From Ancylobacter radicis (lineage in GTDB: Bacteria; Pseudomonadota; Alphaproteobacteria; Rhizobiales; Xanthobacteraceae), in the NCBI RefSeq assembly GCF_018449475.1, contig NZ_JAHCQH010000014.1, forward strand, positions 186,001-250,000: 64,000 nt of DNA, given 5' to 3'. This document shows positions 38,800-49,453 of the stretch, piece after piece. Positions within the stretch are counted from its first letter, which is position 1; every line of letters starts with the position of its first letter. The position numbers and the translations under genes are program-made. The notes under the pieces are model-generated. The model made no database searches. It saw nothing but the letters and a program-made list of their open reading frames with translations, and had not been told where the DNA came from.

Positions 38800-40422
38800 A
38801 TGCGTCTTCCCATCGCCCTTGCGCTCGCCGTCGGTGCGGCGATCGTCGCCATCTGGGCCTGGCTGGGGCACCCGGTGCCGGCGCCGTCCTCGCCGCTGGC
38901 CGCCGGCGAGAAGCTGCCCTGCGTCTCCTACGCGCCGTTCCGGCCGGGCCAGTCGCCCTTCATGACGGGGCTGGTGATCCCGCCCGAGCAGATCGACGAC
39001 GATTTCGAGCGCCTCGCCAAGATCACCCACTGCGTGCGCACCTATTCCACCGAGATGGGCCTCGACGTGGTGCCGGAACTCGCCCGCAAGCACGGGCTCA
39101 CCGTGCTTCAGGGCATCTGGATCGGCCGCAACCCGGCCGACAACCGGATCGAGATCGACGAGGCGGTGAAGGCGGCGCAGCAGAACCCGGACGTCATCAA
39201 GGCGGTCATCGTCGGCAATGAAGTGCTGCTGCGCGGCGAGCAGACAGCCATCGACCTCGCGGCGATGATCAAGGAAGTGCGCGCCAAGGTGCCGGCGCAG
39301 GTGCAGGTCACCTATGCCGATGTGTGGGAGTTCTGGGAACGCAACCGCGACCTCGCCAACTCGGTCGATTTCGTCACCGTCCACATCCTGCCCTTCTGGG
39401 AGGACCTGCCGGTCGCGGCCGAGGAATCCGTCGCCCATCTCGGCGAGATCCGCGAGCATGTCGGGCAGATCTTCGCCGGCAAGGAGATCCTCATCGGCGA
39501 GACCGGCTGGCCGAGCGAGGGGCGGATGCGCGAGGGCGCGCTGCCCTCGCCCTCCAATCAGGCCCGCGTCATTCAAGAACTGCTGGCGCTGGCCAAGGCG
39601 AAGAACTACCGGCTCAATGTCATCGAAGCGTTCGACCAGCCGTGGAAGCGCGCTTCCGAGGGCACGGTCGGCGGCCATTGGGGCTTCCTCGACGCCTATA
39701 CGCGCGATTTCAAATTCGCCTGGGGACAGGCGGTGTCGGATCACCCGAACTGGATCGCGCAGGCGCTGGGCGGGGTGATCTTCGCTTTCGCGGTGTTCGG
39801 CGCGGCGCTTCAGGGCCGGCGCGCCGCCGGGGTCGCGCCGCCGCACCCGCGTCACTGGTTCGCGGTGGCCGGCATCGCCTTCTTCGGCGGCCTGCTTTAT
39901 CCGCGCCTCGTCGTCACCGTGCCGGTGGAGAGCCTCGCGGTCGGCGGCTGGGTCCGCGCCATCGCCATGCTGGTTCTGGCGCTCGCCGCCCCGCTCGCCT
40001 GCGCCGCCGCCATTGGCGCACGCACCCGCCTCGTCACGCTGGCGGTGGCGCTAAACCCGTCCTCCGTGCCCGGCACGTCGCGGCTGGAAAAGCTGGTCGC
40101 CTTCCTGCTTGCCGCCTCGCTGGTGCTGGTGGTGCAGATCGCCTTCGGGCTGGTGTTCGACCCGCGCTACAAGGATTTCCAGTTCGCCGGCCTGACCCCG
40201 ATCGTCGCCGCCTTCGCCTTCTATGCGCTGGTGGCGCCGGCGCCCCGGCAGGAGAACGGCCGGCAGGCGGAAATGCTGGCGGCGGCCATCCTGTTCGGCA
40301 GCGGCCTCTACATCCCGATCAACGAGACCGTCGCCAACTGGCAGGCGCTGTGGACCGGCGGGCTGGTTCTCGCCCTCGCGCTCACGCTGTGGCGCCTCGC
40401 CACGGCCGGGCGAACGAGATGA
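38800..40422 (+). CDS. ndvC: NdvC-like protein: GH17 domain plus membrane helices
   Basis: The 540 aa protein has one N-terminal signal-anchor helix. A periplasmic GH17-type domain follows (about residues 35-310) with acid/base Glu in AVIVGNEVLLRGEQ and nucleophile Glu in EILIGETGWPSEG. Roughly eight membrane helices complete it (AQALGGVIFAFAVFGAALQG and later). It is similar in outline to the GH17 half of the ndvB-like protein but has no GT2. Bradyrhizobium NdvC (about 62 kDa) is needed for the beta-1,6 links of its periplasmic glucan, and this protein has that size. Start ATG 38800 follows GGAGATTTCCC. Its last 41 bases overlap a minus-strand gene. Confidence 0.83.
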   Translation: MRLPIALALAVGAAIVAIWAWLGHPVPAPSSPLAAGEKLPCVSYAPFRPGQSPFMTGLVIPPEQIDDDFERLAKITHCVRTYSTEMGLDVVPELARKHGLTVLQGIWIGRNPADNRIEIDEAVKAAQQNPDVIKAVIVGNEVLLRGEQTAIDLAAMIKEVRAKVPAQVQVTYADVWEFWERNRDLANSVDFVTVHILPFWEDLPVAAEESVAHLGEIREHVGQIFAGKEILIGETGWPSEGRMREGALPSPSNQARVIQELLALAKAKNYRLNVIEAFDQPWKRASEGTVGGHWGFLDAYTRDFKFAWGQAVSDHPNWIAQALGGVIFAFAVFGAALQGRRAAGVAPPHPRHWFAVAGIAFFGGLLYPRLVVTVPVESLAVGGWVRAIAMLVLALAAPLACAAAIGARTRLVTLAVALNPSSVPGTSRLEKLVAFLLAASLVLVVQIAFGLVFDPRYKDFQFAGLTPIVAAFAFYALVAPAPRQENGRQAEMLAAAILFGSGLYIPINETVANWQALWTGGLVLALALTLWRLATAGRTR

Positions 40423-40762
40423 GCAGCAGCCCGGCGGCCAGCGCCGAGAGGTTGTTGTTGTACATCACGACGCCGATCGACGTGGCCATCAGGGCAAGGG
40501 TGAAGACCAGCAGCGACGGGCGGATGAACTGGATCACCGCGAGGCTGATCGCGGCGATGCCGAAGACCGAATAGCCATAGAGCGTGATGACCATCTCGCG
40601 GGTTTCGCAGGTCATGGTCTCCATGCCCCGGCAGGCGAGGCCGATGGCCGACTGTTCCACCAGCGCGTAGCGCATATAGATCGCCCAGCCGAGCGCGAAG
40701 GCGCCCAGGGCAATGATGACATTGGCGGCGCGGGAGCTGGGCAGGAAGTTGCGGTAAGCCAC
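40382..40762 (-). CDS. Small membrane protein of unknown function
   Basis: The 126 aa protein has four predicted membrane helices ([60 protein letters not shown], and a C-terminal one). A short loop holds [13 protein letters not shown] with two cysteines. The start is GTG 40762 with GAGGAGG 5 bases upstream, which supports a real gene. It converges on, and overlaps, the last 41 bases of the ndvC-like gene. I do not recognise the family. A role in the glucan locus is possible from position only. Confidence 0.75.
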   Translation of the reverse strand: MAYRNFLPSSRAANVIIALGAFALGWAIYMRYALVEQSAIGLACRGMETMTCETREMVITLYGYSVFGIAAISLAVIQFIRPSLLVFTLALMATSIGVVMYNNNLSALAAGLLLISFARPWRGATA

Positions 40763-40896
40763 GATCGGTCCTCCTCGAACGGGGATTCCATCGCATGGCG
40801 GGCGGCAACGATCAATTCGTCCCGATGGGGACGGCTACCGGGGCGCGCCATGGTGCGCTAAACAGCGGCCCTCTTCAGTCCAGGAGATCCACGCGG

Positions 40897-42246
40897 ATGC
40901 GCAGCCTGCTCGTCATCGTCCTTGCCGCCGGGGAGGGCACCCGCATGCGCTCCACCAAGCCGAAGGTGCTGCACGCTGTGGCGAACCGGCCGATGCTGGC
41001 CCATGTGCTCGACGCGGCGCTGCACGCGGGCGCCAGCCGGCTCGCCGTGGTGATCGGGCCGGACCATGACGCGGTGGCGGCGCAGGTGCGTCAGGCGGCG
41101 CCGCAGGCCGCCACTTTCGTTCAGGCCGAGCGCCGGGGCACCGCCCATGCCGTGCTGGCGGCGCGGCAGGCGCTGGCGGAGGGCGTCGACGATGTCGTCG
41201 TCATGTATGGCGACACGCCGCTGGTCCGTCCCGAGACTATCGCCGCCCTGCGCGCGCCCCTTGCCGAGGGCGCGGCCGTGGCTGTGCTCGGATTCCGCCC
41301 GGCGGACCCGTTCGGTTATGGGCGGCTGGTGACCGACAAGGGCGAACTCCTCGCCATTCGCGAGGAGAAGGAGGCGAGCGAGGCAGAGCGGCAGATCACC
41401 CTGTGCAATGCCGGGCTGATGGCGTTTGACGGGCGCGTGGTGCTCGATCTGCTCGACCGGGTGTCCGACGCCAACGCCAAGAAGGAATTCTACCTCACCG
41501 ACGCGGTGGAGATCGCCCGCGCGCTGGGCCGTTCCGCCGCTGTCGTCGAGGTGGCCGTCGAAGAGGTCGCCGGTGTGAACAGTCGGGCGCAACTGGCTGA
41601 GGCGGAATCGATTCTCCAAGTTCGGCTGCGCGCGCGGGCACTGGAAGGTGGAGCCACGCTGGTCGCGCCCGAGACGGTTTTCCTCAGCGCCGATACGGTG
41701 ATCGGCCGCGATGTGGTGATCGAGCCCAATGTCGTGTTCGGGCCGGGCGTCACCGTTGAGGACGGCGCCACCATCCGCGCCTTCAGCCATGTCGAGGGTG
41801 CCCATGTCGGCGCGGGCGCCATTGTCGGCCCGTTCGCCCGGCTGCGCCCCGGCGCGGTGCTGGGGCAGGGGGTGCATGTCGGCAATTTCGTGGAGATCAA
41901 GGCCGCCGACCTCGCGCCGGGCGTGAAGGTCAATCACCTGTCCTATGTCGGGGATGCCAGCGTCGGCGCGAACACCAATGTCGGCGCGGGCACCATCACC
42001 TGCAATTATGACGGCTTCCGCAAGCACCGCACCACCATCGGCGCCAATGCCTTCATCGGTACCAACACGCTGCTGGTCGCGCCGGTGAGCGTGGGCGACG
42101 GCGCCTATGTCGGCACGGGCTCGGTCATCACCGAGAATGTGCCGGAGGATGCGCTGGCCATCGGCCGGGCGCGGCAGGTCAACAAGCCGGGCTGGGCGGT
42201 GCGGCTGCGCGAGCGGCTGTCGGCCGGTCTCGCCCCGAAGAAGTGA
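40897..42246 (+). CDS. glmU: Bifunctional N-acetylglucosamine-1-phosphate uridyltransferase / glucosamine-1-phosphate acetyltransferase
   Basis: Makes UDP-GlcNAc from GlcN-1-P, acetyl-CoA and UTP, the precursor for peptidoglycan and lipid A. The 449 aa protein has an N-terminal pyrophosphorylase domain ([48 protein letters not shown]). The C-terminal left-handed beta-helix contains [22 protein letters not shown] and [14 protein letters not shown] 40897 after CAGGAGATCC is clearly the start; an ATG at 40795 is open but not conserved. It is followed by glmS, so two UDP-GlcNAc genes are adjacent. Confidence 0.97.
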   Translation: MRSLLVIVLAAGEGTRMRSTKPKVLHAVANRPMLAHVLDAALHAGASRLAVVIGPDHDAVAAQVRQAAPQAATFVQAERRGTAHAVLAARQALAEGVDDVVVMYGDTPLVRPETIAALRAPLAEGAAVAVLGFRPADPFGYGRLVTDKGELLAIREEKEASEAERQITLCNAGLMAFDGRVVLDLLDRVSDANAKKEFYLTDAVEIARALGRSAAVVEVAVEEVAGVNSRAQLAEAESILQVRLRARALEGGATLVAPETVFLSADTVIGRDVVIEPNVVFGPGVTVEDGATIRAFSHVEGAHVGAGAIVGPFARLRPGAVLGQGVHVGNFVEIKAADLAPGVKVNHLSYVGDASVGANTNVGAGTITCNYDGFRKHRTTIGANAFIGTNTLLVAPVSVGDGAYVGTGSVITENVPEDALAIGRARQVNKPGWAVRLRERLSAGLAPKK

Positions 42247-42364
42247 GCCGGCGCCGTGCCTTCCGGCGATACGAAGCGACACCGTAAGTGATTTCGGTAT
42301 CACGGTGACGGGCGGTTAAACCCGAAGCCTCAAGCTGTTGCCTTTCGCGGAGAACGTCCCGCCC

Positions 42365-44191
42365 ATGTGTGGAATTATCGGCATTGTCGGAACGGCGCCG
42401 GTCGCCGACCGGCTGATGGAATCGCTCAAGCGTCTGGAATATCGCGGCTATGATTCTGCCGGCATTGCCACGCTGGAATCGAGCCACCTCGTGCGCTGCC
42501 GCGCCGAGGGCAAGCTGCGCAATCTCGAAACGGCGCTGACGCAGAGCCCGCTCGCCGGCCATAGCGGCATCGGCCATACGCGCTGGGCGACCCATGGCAA
42601 GCCGAGCGTCGCCAATGCCCACCCGCACGCCACCGCCCAGGTCGCGGTGGTCCATAACGGCATCATCGAGAATTACCGCGAGCTGCGCGACGAACTGATC
42701 GCCGAGGGCGCCAATTTCGAGAGCGAGACCGACACCGAGGTCGTCGCCCATCTGGTGACGTGCGAGATGCGCAAGGGCGCGGGTCCCGTGGATGCGGTGG
42801 CCGCCATCCTGCCCCGCCTCACCGGCGCCTTCGCGCTCGGCTTCCTGTTCGACGGCGAGGACGATCTGATGATCGGCGCCCGCAAGGGCAGCCCGCTCGC
42901 CATCGGCTTCGGCAAGGGCGAGATGTATCTGGGTTCCGACGCCATCGCGCTCGCCCCGTTCACCGACACCATCTCCTATCTGGAGGATGGCGACTGGGCG
43001 GTGCTGAACAAGCAGGGCGTGGTGATCCACGACGCCGGCAACAAGGTGGTATCCCGCCCGGTGCAGAAGACCTCGGCCTCGGCCTTTCTGGTGGAGAAGG
43101 GCAATTTCCGCCACTTCATGGCCAAGGAGATGCACGAGCAGCCGGAAGTGGTCTCGCACACGCTGGCGCATTATCTCGACCTCGCCGCCGAGACGGTGCA
43201 ACTGCCGGGCAAGCTGCCCTTCGACATCGCCACGCTCGACCGTGTCTCGATCGCCGCCTGTGGCACCGCCTATTATGCGGGTCTGGTCGCGAAATACTGG
43301 ATCGAGCGCATCGCCCGCATCCCCGTCGAGATCGACGTCGCCTCGGAGTTCCGCTACCGCGAGGCGCCGCTCGCGCCCGGCGGGCTGATGATCGTCATCT
43401 CCCAGTCCGGCGAGACCGCCGACACGCTCGCCTCCCTGCGTTACGCCAAGGCGTGCGGCCAGCACGTGCTGGCGGTGGTCAATGTGCCGACCTCGACCAT
43501 CGCCCGCGAGGCCGATGTGGTGGTGCCGACGCTGGCTGGCCCGGAGATCGGCGTCGCCTCGACCAAGGCCTTCACCTGCCAGCTGGCCACGCTGGCGGCG
43601 CTGGCCGTGCTGGCGGGACGTGAGCGCGGCACCATTTCGACGGATGAGGAGCGCCGGCTGGTGCACGCCCTCGTCGAAGTGCCGCGCCTGATGAACGAGG
43701 CGCTGAAGCTCGGCCCGCAGATCGAGCAGATCGCCCGCACCTTCGCCAAGGCGCAGGATGTGCTCTATCTCGGCCGGGGCACCAGCTACCCGCTGGCGCT
43801 GGAAGGCGCTCTGAAGCTCAAGGAAATCTCCTACATCCATGCCGAGGGCTATGCCGCCGGCGAGCTGAAGCACGGGCCGATCGCGCTGATCGACGAGAAG
43901 ATGCCGGTCGTCGTCATCGCCCCGCATGATCCGGTGTTCGAGAAGACCATGTCGAACATGCAGGAGGTCGCCGCGCGCGGGGGCCGAATCATCCTGCTGA
44001 CCGACGAGACCGGCCGTCGCGCCGCTGGCTTCGAGACCGAGGCGACGCTGGTGCTGCCGGACATGGACCCGCTGATCGCGCCGCTGGTCTACGCCATCCC
44101 GGTGCAGCTTCTCGCCTATCACACGGCGGTGCAGATGGGCACGGATGTCGACCAGCCGCGCAACCTCGCCAAATCGGTAACGGTGGAATAG
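42365..44191 (+). CDS. glmS: Glutamine--fructose-6-phosphate aminotransferase (isomerizing)
   Basis: First committed step of amino-sugar synthesis. The 608 aa protein must start at ATG 42365 so that Cys2 becomes the N-terminal nucleophile (MCGIIGIVGTAPVADRL). The class II glutaminase domain shows RGYDSAGIA, HTRWATHG and HNGIIENY. Two SIS domains follow (IAACGTAYYAGLVAKYWIER; YLGRGTSYPLALEGALKLKE), and the protein ends DQPRNLAKSVTVE, the usual GlmS tail. The 118-base gap after glmU contains no glmS-type ribozyme that I could recognise. Confidence 0.98.
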   Translation: MCGIIGIVGTAPVADRLMESLKRLEYRGYDSAGIATLESSHLVRCRAEGKLRNLETALTQSPLAGHSGIGHTRWATHGKPSVANAHPHATAQVAVVHNGIIENYRELRDELIAEGANFESETDTEVVAHLVTCEMRKGAGPVDAVAAILPRLTGAFALGFLFDGEDDLMIGARKGSPLAIGFGKGEMYLGSDAIALAPFTDTISYLEDGDWAVLNKQGVVIHDAGNKVVSRPVQKTSASAFLVEKGNFRHFMAKEMHEQPEVVSHTLAHYLDLAAETVQLPGKLPFDIATLDRVSIAACGTAYYAGLVAKYWIERIARIPVEIDVASEFRYREAPLAPGGLMIVISQSGETADTLASLRYAKACGQHVLAVVNVPTSTIAREADVVVPTLAGPEIGVASTKAFTCQLATLAALAVLAGRERGTISTDEERRLVHALVEVPRLMNEALKLGPQIEQIARTFAKAQDVLYLGRGTSYPLALEGALKLKEISYIHAEGYAAGELKHGPIALIDEKMPVVVIAPHDPVFEKTMSNMQEVAARGGRIILLTDETGRRAAGFETEATLVLPDMDPLIAPLVYAIPVQLLAYHTAVQMGTDVDQPRNLAKSVTVE

Positions 44192-45607
<1,416 letters not shown>

Positions 45608-45648
45608 GGCGGGCAGGGGACCTCAAGCTCCCGCTTGAGATGCTCCTC

Positions 45649-45671
45649 ATCCCCGGGCTTGACCCGGGGAT
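45649..45671. repeat. Short palindromic intergenic repeat (CCCCGGG type)
   Basis: ATCCCCGGG-CTTGA-CCCGGGGAT is a perfect 9-bp inverted repeat. The form resembles the ATCCCCGGGTCAAGCCCGGG family of dispersed palindromes I know from alphaproteobacterial intergenic regions. Other copies are expected elsewhere in the genome, but none can be checked in this window. Confidence 0.55.
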
Positions 45672-45700
45672 CCAGCCTTCACGCTCTATTGTGAACGTAC

Positions 45701-45737
45701 CAATGGCCGGGCCCCCAAGCCCGGCCATTGCCGTTTT
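45701..45737 (+). terminator. Probable eno terminator
   Basis: CAATGGCCGGGC (45701-45712) and GCCCGGCCATTG (45719-45730) form a perfect 12-bp stem with a 6-base loop, followed by CCGTTTT. The T-run starts three bases after the stem. It is the best candidate for the end of the eno transcript, although the hairpin may also belong to the repeat cluster. Confidence 0.6.
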
Positions 45738-45764
45738 GGCGCGCCCCCGTTCGCTCCACGTCCC

Positions 45765-45806
45765 GTCATGCTGAGGTGCTGGCCCACGGCCAGCCTCGAA
45801 GCACGC
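45765..45806 (+). repeat. Inverted intergenic repeat, copy 1
   Basis: Begins GTCATGCTGAGGTGCTGGCC and ends GCCTCGAAGCACGC, with its own internal stem TGGCC/GGCCA. It is an imperfect reverse complement of copy 2 at 45849-45890; the two face each other across 42 bases. Confidence 0.6.
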
Positions 45807-45848
45807 AGGCGGCGTCCTTCCTCTCAGTCCGTTGGGCGGCAGCGTTCT

Positions 45849-45890
45849 GCGTCCTTCGAGGCCCGGCGGTGCCGGGCACCTCAGGATGAC
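45849..45890 (-). repeat. Inverted intergenic repeat, copy 2
   Basis: Read on the minus strand it begins GTCATCCTGAGGTGCCCGGC and ends GGCCTCGAAGGACGC, closely matching copy 1 in the opposite direction. It contains an internal GCCCGGC/GCCGGGC stem. The CTGAGGTGCCCGGC form is common in Bradyrhizobium-like intergenic DNA as far as I recall. Confidence 0.6.
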
Positions 45891-45991
45891 GATGGATGTC
45901 GCGCGCATCGTCGTCCCCATTCCCCGCGCCATCCCCCACCATCGCCGACACAGTTAACGGAGCCTCAACCGCTCGCGGCTAGGGTCGCCTC

Positions 45992-46348
45992 ATGATCATA
46001 CGCACCCGCTGGCGCTCGATTCTCCAGACCGTCACCCTCCATCTCGGAGCGGCGGCGCTCATCGGCTATTTCGCCTTCCAGGGCTATAATGGCCAATATG
46101 GCCTGCTGGCCCGCCGCTCCTTCGAGCATCAGCACGCCGAGCTGACGGCCGAGCGCGACAAGATGCGCGCGCAGCGTGAGGCGCTGGAGGCGAAGGTCCT
46201 CCTGCTGTCGCCCAGCCGCATCGACGCGGACATGCTGGACGAGGAGGCGCGCTCGCTGCTCAACCTCGTTCACCCCAAGGACCTCGTCCTGCTGCGTCCG
46301 CAGCGGGCCGCGGTCCCCGCAAGCGATACCGGCGTCGCGGCCAACTAG
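45992..46348 (+). CDS. FtsB/DivIC-like septum formation initiator
   Basis: The 118 aa protein has an N-terminal membrane helix (LHLGAAALIGYFAFQGYNGQ), a coiled coil of about 35 residues (HQHAELTAERDKMRAQREAL), and a short periplasmic end (IDADMLDEEARSLLNLVHPK). This is the FtsB/DivIC layout, in which the protein bridges FtsL and FtsQ in the divisome. Its place just upstream of pdhA is typical for alphaproteobacteria (eno-ftsB-pdhA). Confidence 0.88.
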   Translation: MIIRTRWRSILQTVTLHLGAAALIGYFAFQGYNGQYGLLARRSFEHQHAELTAERDKMRAQREALEAKVLLLSPSRIDADMLDEEARSLLNLVHPKDLVLLRPQRAAVPASDTGVAAN

Positions 46349-46436
46349 TCGGCGCATCGCCTCTTTTTTGCGGAGTCGCAGGCGGTATACGGCATGCCAG
46401 AGGCGTTCAAAGGGGAAACCCCGCAATCGCAACAAC

Positions 46437-46483
46437 TTAACTGAATGTGAGTTAAATCATCTGATTAACTCATATTCAGTTAA
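46437..46483. promoter_or_regulatory. Pair of dyads TTAACT-N7-AGTTAA upstream of pdhA
   Basis: TTAACTGAATGTGAGTTAA (46437-46455) and TTAACTCATATTCAGTTAA (46465-46483) are each a 19-base dyad, TTAACT-N7-AGTTAA. They are also reverse complements of each other with one mismatch, separated by 9 bases; dyad centres are 28 bases apart. The block is AT-rich in a GC-rich region and lies 122 bases before the pdhA start. The next bases add a third partial copy (TTAAATGTGAG). It looks like a double operator for a dimeric regulator of the pdh operon. The factor is not identified, and spacing does not fit the CtrA box (TTAA-N7-TTAA). Confidence 0.65.
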
Positions 46484-46504
46484 ATGTGAGAAACCATTGC
46501 GCGT

Positions 46505-46516
46505 ACAACATGTTGT
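46505..46516. promoter_or_regulatory. Perfect palindrome ACAACATGTTGT in the pdhA leader
   Basis: A 12-base perfect palindrome lies 22 bases downstream of the double dyad and 88 bases before the pdhA start. It may be a further binding site or chance. The remaining leader up to 46604 shows no other feature, and no confident -35/-10 pair was found. Confidence 0.3.
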
Positions 46517-46604
46517 GCGTTGCAGCATTGCGTTCTGAGCGTAGCGCCGTAACGAAAGCTGCGATATGAAGCTCGTCGAACACGTCGCGAGCTGAGGATG
46601 CGCC

Positions 46605-47669
46605 ATGGTAACTGCCGCGAAGAAGTCGGCCGCCAGCACGACCGTTGGAAAAGCCCCCGCCGCCCCGAGGACCTCGGGACGCCGCGTTGAGAAGGCGTCC
46701 GCGGTGCTCGAATTCTCCAAGGCAGATGAGATCGAAGCGTATCGCCGGATGCTTGAGATCCGCCGCTTCGAGGAAAAAGCCGGCCAGCTCTATGGCATGG
46801 GCCTGATCGGTGGCTTCTGCCATCTCTATATCGGCCAGGAAGCCGTCGTTGTCGGCATGCAGGCTGCGCTCAAGCAGGGCGATCAGGTCATCACCGGCTA
46901 CCGCGACCATGGCCACATGCTGGCCTGCGGCATGGACCCCAAGGGCGTGATGGCCGAGCTGACCGGCCGCCGTGGCGGTTATTCCAAGGGCAAGGGCGGC
47001 TCGATGCACATGTTCAGCATCGAGAAGGGCTTCTTCGGCGGGCATGGCATCGTCGGCGCTCAGGTCTCGCTCGGTACCGGCCTCGCCTTCGCCAATCACT
47101 ACCGTGACAATGGCAATGTCACCCTGGCCTATTTCGGCGACGGCGCCGCCAATCAGGGCCAGGTCTATGAGAGCTTCAACATGGCGGAGCTGTGGAAGCT
47201 GCCGGTCGTCTACGTGATCGAAAACAATCATTACGCCATGGGCACTGCGGTGAACCGCGCCTCCGCCCAGACCGATTTCTCCAAGCGCGGCACCTCCTTC
47301 AACATCCCCGGCGAACAGGTCGACGGCATGGATGTGCGGGCCGTGCAGGCCGCCGGCGAGCGCGCGGTCGAGTTTGCCCGCTCCGGCAAGGGTCCCTACA
47401 TCCTCGAAATGCTCACCTACCGCTATCGCGGCCACTCCATGTCGGACCCGGCGAAGTACCGGTCCAAGGAGGAGGTGCAGAAGATGCGCACCGAGCACGA
47501 CCCGATCGAGCAGGTGCGCGCCCGTCTTCTGGACAAGAAGTGGGCCACCGAGGACGAGCTGAAGGCGATCGACGCCGAAATCCGCGACGTGATGAACGCC
47601 GCGGCGGACTTCGCCAGCCACGATCCCGAGCCGGATCCGTCCGAGCTCTACACCGACATCCTGCGCTGA
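46605..47669 (+). CDS. pdhA: Pyruvate dehydrogenase E1 component, alpha subunit
   Basis: With the beta subunit it decarboxylates pyruvate on TPP. The 354 aa protein has an Ala/Lys-rich N-terminal tail typical of alphaproteobacteria, then RRFEEKAGQLYGMGLIGGF, the TPP-binding motif GDGAANQGQVYESFNMA, and the phosphorylation-loop-like YRYRGHSMSDPAKYR. The ATG follows AGGATGCGCC. It is the first pdh gene, preceded by a 256-base leader with the paired dyads. Confidence 0.97.
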   Translation: MVTAAKKSAASTTVGKAPAAPRTSGRRVEKASAVLEFSKADEIEAYRRMLEIRRFEEKAGQLYGMGLIGGFCHLYIGQEAVVVGMQAALKQGDQVITGYRDHGHMLACGMDPKGVMAELTGRRGGYSKGKGGSMHMFSIEKGFFGGHGIVGAQVSLGTGLAFANHYRDNGNVTLAYFGDGAANQGQVYESFNMAELWKLPVVYVIENNHYAMGTAVNRASAQTDFSKRGTSFNIPGEQVDGMDVRAVQAAGERAVEFARSGKGPYILEMLTYRYRGHSMSDPAKYRSKEEVQKMRTEHDPIEQVRARLLDKKWATEDELKAIDAEIRDVMNAAADFASHDPEPDPSELYTDILR

Positions 47670-47683
47670 GCGGCGGCGCGCTG

Positions 47684-47983
47684 ATGCTGGCCGAACTGTT
47701 CTGGGTCATGCTCATTGCCGGCAGCGCCTCAGCTGTCGTGCTCTGGGTGTTCGCCGCCCGGCTCGCGGTCAGCCTCGCCACCGCCCGCCGGGCCGGCGTC
47801 CTGGCCTATGCCGGGGCGGTGTTCTGGCCCTTCGGCGCCCGCCGTCTGGCCGATGCCTCGCCTGAAAACGCGACCCGTCTGAACAAGATGATGGTCGCCT
47901 TCTTCCTTGCCCTACTCGTGGCCATCTCCTCGATGGCCGTCTACAGCAACCTGACGTTCGTTCTGCCCGTACCGCCGCAGTGA
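47684..47983 (+). CDS. Small membrane protein inside the pdh operon, unknown function
   Basis: The 99 aa protein has two clear membrane helices ([20 protein letters not shown] and [20 protein letters not shown]). A basic loop lies between them ([20 protein letters not shown]). It starts 14 bases after the pdhA stop and ends 40 bases before the pdhB start. The frame is unrelated to both neighbours. Pdh operons usually run pdhA-pdhB directly, so this is an added gene. I do not recognise a family. The ribosome binding site is weak, which is the main doubt. Confidence 0.65.
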   Translation: MLAELFWVMLIAGSASAVVLWVFAARLAVSLATARRAGVLAYAGAVFWPFGARRLADASPENATRLNKMMVAFFLALLVAISSMAVYSNLTFVLPVPPQ

Positions 47984-48023
47984 CGCGCGATCTCGCCTCA
48001 CGTTCTTTTTGGGGAACGCCGCC

Positions 48024-49439
<1,416 letters not shown>

Positions 49440-49453
49440 GGCCGGAGTTCGCC

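Larger units (their letters stand above)
45608..45991. other. Intergenic region with several inverted repeats, no gene seen
   Basis: The 384 bases between eno and the ftsB-like gene hold no credible gene. They contain four hairpin-type elements: CTCAAGC/GCTTGAG (45622-45639), ATCCCCGGG/CCCGGGGAT (45649-45671), a terminator-like stem at 45701-45730, and two facing copies of a 42-base GC-rich repeat (45765-45806 and 45849-45890). Such elements are typical of scattered intergenic repeats in Hyphomicrobiales genomes. Confidence 0.7.

Noticed and set aside
46437-46483. CtrA box (TTAA-N7-TTAA) upstream of pdhA
   Set aside because: The TTAA spacings in the dyads are 11, 9 and 11 bases, not 7.
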